DNA from: Echinarachnius parma
Lineage: Eukaryota > Echinodermata > Echinoidea > Clypeasteroida > Echinarachniidae
Reading direction: 5' to 3'
DNA: 64,000 bases
Assembly (NCBI GenBank): GCA_037951105.1
Contig: JBAMJV010009668.1
Coordinates: 32,501 to 96,500, forward strand
This document shows positions 10,928 to 19,765 of this stretch, piece after piece. A program made the translations under genes and the position numbers. The notes beneath the pieces were generated by a model. That model made no database searches. It had not been told where the DNA came from and saw nothing but the letters and a program-made list of their open reading frames with translations. Position 1 is the first letter of the stretch; every line of letters begins with the position of its first letter.

Positions 10928-11577
10928 AATTGTCATCATCATCATCATCATTATCATCACTATCATCTCATTATTTATCTATCTACCATTATTATCATCA
11001 TCATTATCATCATCATCATCAGCATCATCATCATCATCATCATCATCATCATATTTGCATATGAGATCATTATCTCACCCTCTTCTTTCACCTCCTCACC
11101 ATCGTCATCATCATTATCATAGTAATCAATATTGTCTTTCAACCAAATTGATACAATTTTTGTACCATCATTACCCTTAATATTTCACATTATCACACTC
11201 AATGTTAAAATAAATATACTCAGTAGAACAGACCAAGTTACTATGATATATCACTGAATATTAAAGGAAGAAACGTAAAGATGATCACATTAAATTAAAA
11301 CAAATGTATACCATTATTGTTATATTTTTGTTCTCTTTTCACAGATTGGGTGTTCGATCTCGGTCCCGTCGTGAACGGCGAGTACCAGTACAGTCTCGTG
11401 ACCGACGGCGAGGCGGCCCGTCAGCTCTTCGTGCTCGCTCGCGATCCCGCCGAGTTCATGCAGCTTTACGCCGACGACGTCCTCCGATACGTGACCCGCG
11501 TGGGCTTCAGCGGACCCTGGAAAAAGCCCTACGCCGTACCCCACCCACCAGAATGCGTATACCCTCCAACCCAATAA
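9023..11577 (+). CDS. Lipocalin 3 (ApoD/Blc-like secreted lipocalin), complete
   Basis: Four exons: 9023-9136, 9735-9801, 10575-10733 and 11345-11577 (573 bases, 190 residues plus stop). All introns are GT-AG, with phases 0, 1 and 1. The start lies in a good context (CACCATGTC). Residues 1-20 are a signal peptide ending VGDA. YDGRWYQ (32-38) holds the G-x-W signature. C56 and C184 could pair. N65-A-T is a glycosylation sequon. DDIGGYAYIPD in exon 3 and YQYSLVTD (127-134) and LARDP (144-148) in exon 4 are barrel strands shared with paralogue 2 and typical of the Blc/ApoD branch. Exon 4 is distinctly GC-richer than its surroundings. Intron 3 contains a long ATC microsatellite. The role inferred from family is extracellular transport or scavenging of a small hydrophobic molecule. 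The specific ligand is unknown. Confidence 0.93.
10361..10400. repeat. (TTTA)n - poly-T - poly-G compound tract
   Basis: TTTA repeats, then about 8 T and about 16 G, in intron 2 of lipocalin 3. Confidence 0.8.
10771..11122. repeat. Long ATC/GTC trinucleotide microsatellite
   Basis: About 350 bases of imperfect ATC repeats with two near-copies of a block (repeats followed by CTCATT, then TTTATCTATCTA). It fills much of intron 3 of lipocalin 3 and produces a spurious Ile/Ser-rich frame. Confidence 0.9.
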
Positions 11578-11578
11578 A
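11573..11578 (+). terminator. Candidate poly(A) signal overlapping the lipocalin 3 stop
   Basis: AATAAA begins two bases before the TAA stop codon (11575-11577) and contains it. It is followed by a short GT-containing stretch (GTGTTG). If used, the 3' UTR would be only about 10-30 bases. The next AATAAA on this strand that I noticed is near 12147. Confidence 0.4.
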
Positions 11579-12277
11579 GCCACGAAAGTGTTGAACTAAA
11601 TTATTGTATGATAATACCCATTTTAAGTTATTCATCATGAGTTTTGTATCATATCCACTTGAACATTGACATGGTTGAATTCATCACGTATCTCTGCCAT
11701 TGTCATGATTGTTTTGGGCTCAGAGTAAAACATTATTATTGGTTTTTGTTCGGCACCCGCCCAAATTCTCCGCACAAACTGTTCAATTTGTCTATAATTA
11801 GCCCTGATCATCCTTTACTTTGTATTCTCGTTAAGATTTTTGTAGGACTTTGTGACTTTTCATAGTCATGCATGGATATTCAATTCTTAACTCAAAGATA
11901 GCAGTTCTTTTGACATAATGTCCACATGTCCAGTCAATCAATCCTTCGTCTTCCTGGACCCCATATAGTGCCATGTTGGTATTTCTGATAATCGACCATT
12001 GTGTGATGAATTTATTTCATTCTTGTATTGAACGGAAAATCAAAATCAATCAATCATAATATAATCCAGTTTAGACATTCACCGTGCTTTATGCCTTTCA
12101 TGATTGTATTCGATCGTCAGACATACTTTCTGTTTCATTGTTTATCGAATAAATTGTAACTATTATTTAAACAGACGGTGTAAATTCGCATTTTTTTGTC
12201 AGAACAAAAGTCTCTTCGATCATTTGCTGATTGTTACCACACGTTTAAAAACGCGTGGAATTAATGCAAGATATAAG

Positions 12278-12312
12278 ACAGAGAGAAAGAAAGAGAGAGA
12301 GTGAGAGAGAGT
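12278..12312. repeat. GA-rich microsatellite
   Basis: Imperfect GAGAGA/GAAA run. Confidence 0.8.
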
Positions 12313-12674
12313 GGGATAATATGGGGAAAAGATGAGGATGAGGATAGGGGGTGATGTTTGTGGATGGAGGTTGACATGGGCGAAGTGATGCGAAATACAA
12401 ATTATAATTTAACGTTTAAATCCATTCAGATGTGACTGGGAAGAAAGATATTTTATTTGTATTTATAAACAAACAAATAACACTCAAACATTAAGGTGAT
12501 ACAATTACGGTGACGAAAGTAAATTGGGACCCGGTAGGAGGTGAAAACATTTATGTGAATTAACTCATCCATACCCAAGGGCCGCGTGGAAGGAATGTTC
12601 CCCAGGGAGTGGAGACGGTGCACACGCTGTGTGCGGGCTTGCATTTCATCCTATGACCGGGGCACTAATATAGT

Positions 12675-13559
12675 TTAAAGGGATAGTTGAAGGGGACCAC
12701 CAGGCAAAGAACAACACATAATTATATGTTTTGGTACCGTTTTGTGATATCAAATAGATACCCAACATTTTGCAAAGGGATGTGTAATTCATAAACAAAG
12801 CAATCAATTTCCACCACTCCGTACGGGCCAAACATTCATGCTATTCACATCTACGTTTGGAGACAATAGAATCCCGGAGGCTTCGTTCGCTCTGGACAAA
12901 GTACAAAGTACATGCTTTAGAATGGTGATGCGTTTTCCAATTATATATTTTTTTCTGGAAACATATTTTTGTGAACTTCTTGATGGATTGGAATACTAAA
13001 GATGTTACCTTTCATTTATAAGAATATTATTTTTGGGTGGTGGTACCCTTGAGTTTTGGTAAAGGGACACAGTTTTGGTCAAATTGAAACCTGAACCATT
13101 AAATTAAAAACTATACAGTTATAACTCCACCATGCTCGAAAGGAAAACAAATTATAAATGACTAAGTTATTATTTCAAAAATAGTCGTTAAAACTCAAGA
13201 GGGCGCTCTCTAAAAAAGTATAGGTTCCAACCATTTTAAATGATATTGTGCATGTGATGTTTTGTTGAAATATTGATTAGATAGAGAGATAATCAACAGC
13301 TATTAAAAAAAACCTCTTTTGTAAATTTTTGAAAAGAAGAAGCATTACAAAATTGTTTTTAACGACTGGTTCAAAATTATCGAATTATTGTGGGCCCCAA
13401 ATTATTACAAAGGGTTATGTTTATGGATAATTATAAAAATAAAGTTTATTCTGTCATTAAAATTGTATACTCTTTCAAATTTAACACTCAGTTTTCATTA
13501 ACTCACATCGAATTATTTTCTGTAGCGCCCTCTATACCAAAACTCAACTATCCCTTTAA
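12675..13559. repeat. TTAA-flanked MITE, family A, copy 2 (inverted, interrupted)
   Basis: It starts TTAA-AGGGATAGTTGA and ends ACTCAACTATCCCT-TTAA. Internal landmarks of copy 1 (GAGGGCGCTCTC, the ATAGAGAGATAATCAAC block, the GGGCCCCA block) appear here in reverse order and complement. A 358-bp element is inserted inside its left terminal repeat (12691-13048). Confidence 0.8.
12691..13048. repeat. Nested 358-bp MITE inside the terminal repeat of MITE A
   Basis: The left end GGGGACCACC and right end GGTGGTACCC are inverted repeats matching at 9 of 10 positions. The element is flanked by TTGA on both sides (12687-12690 and 13049-13052). Removing it restores AGGGATAGTTGAGTTTTGGTA, the intact family A terminus seen at 183-204. 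Confidence 0.8.
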
Positions 13560-13901
13560 GTTCAGTTTATTTATTTTCCATATCCAAAATAAAAAGTCAA
13601 ATACAAATAGTTTAAAGCACTTAGAGATGATTGTATCATAATTATATCAGGCGCCATATATAACTCGAATCTATTATTAGTATTATTATCCGAGCAATGG
13701 AAATAAAAGGTCGGACAATAAAGTGCAATGTGACATAAATGAAGATAAGGACAAATGAATGTAAACAGCGAACATTATACAGTAACAATGTTGGCATATA
13801 TAAGTAGGCATGTTGCCTTGGGGGGAGGGCGGCGTAATTAGAGGAGTACGTACCCCACATACAGAAAATCCACTTTTCATAGGTCTCGGCCAACATGGCC
13901 A

Positions 13902-14098
13902 GTGCACACAGGCACAGCTAAACCAGTGGTCCTGGCCTCGAAATATTTTGGCGACGAACCCCCCCCCCCCCCCCTCTTTACACGAATCAACCAGCGGTCT
14001 CGGCCTCGGCCACGATCTGTCTTGGCCGCGATCACCTCACCCCCCCCCCCCCCCCCCCCCCCTTCCGCTTACACAACTCAACCAGTGGTCTCGGGCCT
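13902..14098. repeat. Three imperfect repeats broken by poly-C tracts
   Basis: The phrase ACCAGTGGTC(C)TGGCCT or a variant occurs near 13922, 13990 and 14080, each separated by a run of 15-22 C. The C runs make local length uncertain. Confidence 0.65.
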
Positions 14099-14104
14099 AT
14101 TCCC

Positions 14105-14412
14105 TGAGGAGTATTTTAGCCGGGCTATCTGTTACAGGTACGGAATGTATACACTCATACTGTACACACAGCGCAATTTCACAGCCTATCACTCCGTATT
14201 TGGCGCGCACACTTTCCACTCCATGAGGAGTATTTCAGCCGGGCTATCTGTTACAGGGGTACCTTCATGCTGTACACACAGCGCAATATTACAGCCCCAG
14301 TCATCCGATATTAACACCCATAATCACTCTGTATTTTGCGCGCACGCTTCCACTCCATGAGGAGTATTTTAGCCGGGTTATCTGTTACAGGTACAGTCAT
14401 GCTGTACACACC
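14105..14412. repeat. 119-134-bp tandem repeat, about 2.5 copies
   Basis: TGAGGAGTATTT(T/C)AGCCGGG(C/T)TATCTGTTACAGG starts at 14105, 14224 and 14358. Each is followed by a TGTACACACAGCGCAAT segment and a TTGCGCGCAC segment. The third copy is truncated. Confidence 0.85.
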
Positions 14413-14942
14413 CGCAGTACCACGACACTCCCAGAAAAGGCGTTGATCTTTAGACTAACCTGGATTCCTAAAGTGTGGTAACACACGAGTCGGGTTGGAT
14501 AATAATTAACCACCTAATATCACATGCAATCTGTCTCTCAAAAGGGTTATCAAATCAATTGTTGAACTAATTATTGTGAGTGGGCCAGCAAGCAAACAGG
14601 TTGAGCATTACAAAACAAATCCGCTGAATGGCAAATACGGTTCGCGATAATTATAAGAAAAATCTTAAGTAGAGGTACTCCAGAATAATCTTTATCCTAG
14701 ATAAGACTTGGGGAGTATCACCGCTACCAGATAATCTCGTTAACTGGTAAGAGCACATGACAAATTCAGATAATTAATTTTTTTGGTCAGTGGTTCAGTG
14801 ACACATTTGAATGCTCACACGAAGATTATTTCATAACATGCTTGAGTCATGTTCTTCCTTTCCTGAGTTTTTGTGAAAACAAATTTTTGACGATTAAGGA
14901 GGGAGGATAAAATCACTCGCAGGCTTTACTCGTGAGCGTCAG

Positions 14943-14949
14943 TATAAAG
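14943..14949 (+). promoter_or_regulatory. TATA box of lipocalin 4
   Basis: TATAAAG (context TCAGTATAAAGATTCACTG), 103 bases before the ATG at 15046. The spacing is close to that of the lipocalin 2 TATA box. Confidence 0.6.
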
Positions 14950-15045
14950 ATTCACTGAGACAAATTTTGCACCGCAAAGTAGTGCAAAGACTATCAAAGA
15001 CTTATAACTTCCTCAATCAACTTGAGTTCACCAAAAGAAGGAAAG

Positions 15046-17757
15046 ATGGCGAGGACGGTTTGCGGAGTTTTGCTTGTTTCGATCGTCATCCTGGGTCTTT
15101 CATTGTCGGTCCAGGGCCTCGGTACCGTGTATGACATCGACGTCAACAAATATGTAGGGCTATGGCATAACGTAAGTCAAGACAATTCTACATCTAAACC
15201 GAACACAAAAAGTAACTTTACCCCTAAGCAATTGCCCATAATTTCATAACCGATTATTGTTTCAAGATGTCATCTTACCACAATATTGGCACGGTTGTTA
15301 TGTTCAATATGTGCGAAAATCAGAGATATTCATTACTTTATGGCTGAATGAGCACAGATTAAAGACAAAATGGCCCAATTCAAAAGTCACAAGGTATTGC
15401 GCGTGCCTGTACATTGTTGTGAATCCGCACATGTGGCGGAATGCATTGATCATGGTTTATGAAACAATGCTGTTTGATATTCCATTCATTTTGATTTTTT
15501 GATGGCACAAGTGGTAAAATGCATTAATTGCAATTGTAAAACAGTGCATTTTTAAATTTTCCAACTCTCAATAATTTGTTATGATGATAATACTTTTGCG
15601 AATTTTGAAATATGACTTTTTTTTCTGTAATGTGTGCTCACTCAACCATGGATTAATGGTTACCTCTTATTTTTACACATTGTTTTCCTAGCTACCATAT
15701 GGATATATTGACAAGACGAAATCTTGAAACGATTCTTGGTTATGAAATTATGGGCAATTGCTTAGGGGTGAAGTTACTTTTTGTGTTCGGTTTATATACA
15801 CTACTCACAACAAGTAAGTACCCCCCTAGCATTTTTTCATATTTCACACACTCTCAAAAAGTATTTCACCGATTTTGATCATTCAAACGGTAATGGATGC
15901 GCAATTTTCTTACGCACAATGTGAGTGGTAAATGGTTGCCATAGCGTTACGTTTTCATCAACAACAAATGAATTTTCTCAAACAAAGTGCCCCAAAAAAG
16001 TTGCACTTTCAGTTTTATTTGGCATAGTGGGTATATTTTGTATACGAGTAAACATCTTTATTGAAGATTACCCGACACACAAATATATTATGTAATCCAC
16101 TACTACTGCTGCATTGTTCTAATTAGTGACACAAAAATGCATTTTTCTAAAAGAATAGGCGTTTCAATATGAAATTGTTCCGGATTAGAATGGCCGAAGT
16201 CATGTCCTGTTTTCATCTTTATTGGAGTTGGCCTAATTCACTAATCTGTTATGTAATGCAGTACTACTGCTGATGTGTTCACAGTGGAACCAGTTTTCAA
16301 AAGCTTACTCGTGTACAAAATGTACCCACTATGCCACATAAAACTGAAAGTGCAACTTTTTTTTTTGCACTTTGTTTTAGAAAATTCATTTTTTGATGAT
16401 GAAAACTTTATGCTATGGCAACCAATTACCATTCACACTGTGCGTAAGAAGATTGCGCATCCATTACCGTTTAAATGATCAAAATCGGTGAAATACTTTT
16501 TGAGATATATGAAAAAAATGCTAGGGGGGTACTTACTTTTTGTGAGTAGTGTATACCTCAGTCAACGTATAATGCTCGAGTAATTTATTCCTGTATATCA
16601 TGTTTATGCATTTATTTCATGTCTATCCACACAGCAGAGCCGGTTTTAGGTAAAAAAAAAACTATCCATGAAATAAACATGACTGTGATGATAAATAGAT
16701 AATTTGAAATTCATGTATTCAAGATGTTTATTAATTCATTCAGAAAAGGTCAAGTCGCGAAATCTTTAACAAATAAGTGAGGTATAGATATCATGGTAGT
16801 GGTGGTGTGTCTAGTGATGGTGTGTTAGGTGGGGCGGGGTGGGGCAGGGGTCGGGTATTGTTCCCCATTAAACCGTGCATGATGATGATTATTTTAAAGG
16901 ACAATGAAATCCAGACAAATTGTTGTATGCACTATAAGACACTAAGTATAATGAATAGTCTCTGAAAATTTGAGCACAATCGGTCAAGAAATAAGAAAAC
17001 TATGGCTCTTTGAAAAGAGCCATGTATTTCTTTGAGTGACTCAAATTGGCAACGCACTCTGGCAAAGTTGTGGACAACTCCCCATACATTTTGTACACAA
17101 AATTTCAGTTTTGTTAAATTTTCTCAAAATTTATGTTTACCCTTTGTTCGAGTTCAACATATGTTTTGTAGAATGCTTTTATACATAACATATCATGAGT
17201 TGGGGGAATGGGAAAATGTGATTATGAAGAAAACTGTAAAAATGGGAACATTTGTGTACAAAACATATGGGGAGTTGTCCACACACTTATCAGAGTGCGT
17301 TGCCAATTTGTGTTCCCCATAGGAATAAATGGAAATCTTCAAAGAGCCGTAGTTTTCTTGTTTCTTACCCGATTATGCTCTAACTTTCAGAGATTATTCT
17401 TCTTAATCTCTTCAAGACTATGAAAGCAACATTTTGCTTGGGTTTCATTGCCCTTTAATGGTAATGTATTTTGCAAAGAAGTAACAATTACATTGATTTA
17501 AAGCATAACCAAAATAGTAAAATCAGTCAGACTTGTGTATAGTGACCACCAAGGGAAGACAATAAAAGTGGCCATTCTAGACAGGTGATCTCTATAGACA
17601 GGTTCTATAACATTTATTTTCTCTACGATGGGTCAAACTTCGTGGCCAATGTAAGCCAGATTTGACGCTATAATCATTTCATTTCGACAGATGTACACCA
17701 ATTATTGGGCTGACAACTTTGCACAGACAGACGGAGCAGAATGCACTACGGCAGAAT
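15046..17757 (+). CDS. Lipocalin 4 (divergent paralogue), first two exons only
   Basis: Exon 1 is 15046-15171 (42 codons, donor GTAAGT). Exon 2 is 17691-17757 (67 bases, acceptor TTCGACAG, donor GTAAG), the same length and phase as exon 2 of the other three genes. Residues 1-24 are a signal peptide ending VQG. YVGLWHN (36-42) is the lipocalin G-x-W signature. Exon 2 encodes YTNYWADNF and a Cys in AECTTAE, aligning with the disulfide Cys of the paralogues. The start is the ATG in GAAAGATGGC; the frame is open for eight codons upstream but has no earlier ATG. Exons 3 and 4 are absent from the remaining 46 kb, which is one repeat array. Either intron 2 is longer than 46 kb or the gene has been cut by the array. 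Intron 1 (2,519 bp) carries three inverted-repeat elements. Confidence 0.82.
15195..15794. repeat. 600-bp foldback element in intron 1 of lipocalin 4
   Basis: The left end TAAACCGAACACAAAAAGTA and the right end TACTTTTTGTGTTCGGTTTA are exact inverted copies. Good matching continues for about 100 bp (ACCCCTAAGCAATTGCCC in both arms), with weaker similarity for about 100 bp more. It begins only 23 bases after the exon 1 donor. Confidence 0.82.
15797..16553. repeat. 757-bp mariner-type MITE with TACACTACTCAC ends
   Basis: The ends TACACTACTCACAA and TTTGTGAGTAGTGTA are inverted. Arms of more than 200 bp follow (GTAAGTACCCCCCTAGCATT on the left, its complement on the right; GCCATAGCGTTA / CTATGGCAACC further in). 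TA at both edges suits a Tc1/mariner target. It abuts the 600-bp foldback with only two bases between. Confidence 0.8.
16894..17458. repeat. 565-bp TTAA-flanked palindromic MITE
   Basis: TTAA-AGGACAATGAAA at the left and TTTCATTGCCCT-TTAA at the right. Inner matches include GGCTCTTTGAA and GCAACGCACTCTG / CAGAGTGCGTTGC. It shares with MITE A the TTAA target and an AGG-type outer end, so it may belong to the same superfamily. Confidence 0.78.
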
Positions 17758-17770
17758 GTAAGTCTCATAG

Positions 17771-17998
17771 TTGGTATTGGAATTGGAATTGGAATTAGTA
17801 TTGGTATTGGTATCGATATTGGTATTGGCATTAGTATTGGTATTGGTATTGGTATTGGTATTGGTATTGGTATGGGTATTGGTATTGGTATTGATATTGG
17901 TAGTGGTATTGGTATTTGTATTGGTATTTGTATTGGTATTGGTATTGGTATTGGTATTGGTATTGGTATTGGCACGGGTATTGGTATTGGTAATGTTA
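17771..17998. repeat. (ATTGGT)n hexanucleotide satellite
   Basis: About 38 imperfect copies of ATTGGT (variants AATTGG, ATTAGT, ATCGAT, TTGTAT) starting 13 bases after the exon 2 donor of lipocalin 4 and running up to the first unit of the large array. The repeat length of six leaves frames open on both strands (Gly-Ile or Val-Leu dipeptides). These are not genes. Confidence 0.92.
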
Positions 17999-19765
17999 TT
18001 AGGTTATACATATACATATGTATAACCTATTGATTTTGTTCGAATTTTTATTATTAGGTTATACATATACATATGTATAACCTATTGATTTTGTTCGAAT
18101 TTTTATTATTAGGTTATACATATACATATGTATAACCTATTGATTTTGTTCGAATTTTTCTTCTTCTTCTTCTTCTTCTTTATTCTACCCCTCACTTTTG
18201 TTCGTCGATTATCTCAAGATCAGATGAATCAAATATCATGAATCTTCATATGATGATAGATCATGTTCTAACTTAGAACTGCCCACTTTTTCAGTGACGT
18301 CACATGATTATGACGTCATCAGGACGCCATTTTGTCAAATGTTAATAATCATCATATCTCAGTCATGAAATATCAATTTCAATTCAAATTTCGCATCAAT
18401 ATTGATCAGGTCAATGGTCATCTTTTAAGCTCATGCGCGTGCAATTACACTCGGAGACGCGCGCGTACGCGTCCGTCAAATGAAAACAAATGTCAAAAAA
18501 TGTTCAAAACCCCAACCCGAGTAATTTACTATATGTTTCAGACAATTTTAAGCGTTTCAGAAAATTCCGCGCGTGCGCGTCGGCGCGCGCGTATTTGCGC
18601 GCGTAACGCGAATGAATAGGAAAATTGTCGTTTTTTCACATGTTTTGGATTCCTTATAGATCCCTCAACACACCCTATCAATTTGAGTCATTGTTGACTC
18701 ATAATAACGGAGTACGCGCGCGTCAAAGTCAAAATTACGCGCGCACGCAAATTGGCAAAATATGGTAAAAACATCCTTTTTTTATTCGGCCATAACTTTT
18801 TTAAAAGTCCACAAACATCAAATTTTCTTTTAATATTCAGATAGATTATGAGTTGTAGATACGAATTCATACCTCATTTATGCCGAGTAAATGTTATAAA
18901 GTCATCATATTGACGGTTAAATTTGAAAATGCGAATTTTAATCAATTTCAGTCAATGTAGAAATCGATCACAGCGGACTATTGACCATATCTCACTTATT
19001 CTCTATCAATGTACTCCCACATTTTGATATATCGTAGCTGATGTTCTGCTCTATTCGCAATCTATTCACACCATTTAGTTTTGTTCAATGGATCCTGATG
19101 AATTGTTTGATTGGAAATAAGAGTTCAAATCTGTTACAAATTGAGGGTTAGCCAAAACGTATGTTATCGACATAACTGCTGAAGGAATTATGCTATTAAT
19201 TTGAGATTTCGCATGTAGATAGGGATTTGCAAGCCCATCATTTCATAAGTTAACACCAAATCGCGAAAATGCATATTTCATTGTCATATTTACCGTTAAA
19301 GGTCAAATAAATCAAGCATGAATACTCAATAACCACGTACGCCGCGGACATGTAATCCAGCACACATGTATGGTATAATGAAAGGAAAAATGTTCATAAG
19401 ATAAGATCGGATTATGAAAATGGCGTTAAGGATATGTAATTTAGGTTCAAAGGTCAAATAATTCACTGTTACAATGACAAGTGCAGTGTGCAATCACTGA
19501 TGTATCTTTCCCGATTTCCCATTTTCGTTAAGAGATCTAATGTTGGTCTCGCGGTATAATGTGTGACACAAGATCAAAGGGTCGTGGGTTCGAATCCAAG
19601 GCAATATTTGTTAACTTTCTTCTTTTTTTTTTTTCAGGGGGGGGGGGGGGGGATCTATTATTATTGATATGATGATTGAGTATTTATTTTTGGAATCGTC
19701 CTTTTATCCTAATAAATCGATATGTATAACCTTAATTCGTCAAAAGTGACGAATTCAAAATCTAG
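17999..19765 (+). repeat. Array unit 1, P type, with tRNA-like segment
   Basis: First unit. It opens with three stacked 55-bp copies of the left terminus (18001, 18056, 18111), then a CTT run. CRE pair at 18295-18302 and 18311-18318; AP-1 pair at 18684-18690 and 18695-18701. A/B boxes near 19544-19597, then poly-T and poly-G. Ends CAAAATCTAG. Confidence 0.85.
19544..19597 (+). other. tRNA-like segment (A and B boxes) in unit 1
   Basis: TGGTCTCGCGG (19544-19554) resembles a pol III A box, and GGTTCGAATCC (19587-19597) is a full B-box match. A T-rich run follows from about 19619 and then a G run. There is only partial acceptor-stem complementarity, so this is a tRNA-derived SINE-type head rather than a working tRNA. 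Confidence 0.6.

Larger units (their letters stand above)
11578..15045. other. Spacer between lipocalins 3 and 4
   Basis: No gene supported. It contains a GA-rich tract (12278-12312), a SINE- or LINE-tail-like segment ending near TGACCGGGGCACTAATATAG (about 12480-12674, unproven), MITE A copy 2 with a nested MITE (12675-13559), poly-C-interrupted repeats (13902-14098), a 119-134-bp tandem repeat (14105-14412) and the lipocalin 4 promoter. Confidence 0.6.

Noticed and set aside
10866..11180. Ile/Ser-rich frame of 104 codons
   Set aside because: Product of the ATC microsatellite inside intron 3 of lipocalin 3.
12480..12674. SINE or LINE 3' tail (TGACCGGGGCACTAATATAG region)
   Set aside because: The phrase recalls known retroposon tails in marine invertebrates, but I see no head, poly-A, or second copy in the window to prove it.
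13810..14360. Overlapping Pro-rich frames of 138 and 152 codons
   Set aside because: The proline runs are poly-C tracts, and the rest is the 119-134-bp tandem repeat. No signal of coding.
15022..15045. Upstream extension of lipocalin 4 (SSPKEGK...)
   Set aside because: The frame is open, but the first codon would be TTG. The ATG at 15046 directly precedes a clean signal peptide and fits the paralogues.
17679..18033. Open frames of 84-112 codons on both strands (Ile-Gly, Val-Leu or Ile-Pro repeats)
   Set aside because: They are translations of the (ATTGGT)n satellite, whose six-base period keeps frames open. There is no start context, no domain, and a splice donor just upstream.
18332..18619. 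Frame starting MSNVNNHHIS with an Arg-rich tail, recurring in P units
   Set aside because: The Arg/Ala-rich end comes from the CpG-alternating tract. It is conserved only because the repeats are, with no recognised domain and no sign of codon constraint that I can see by eye.
19544..19597. Functional tRNA gene
   Set aside because: A and B boxes are present, but I cannot pair a full acceptor stem or a convincing anticodon arm, and copies vary by deletions across the D arm. Kept as tRNA-like only.
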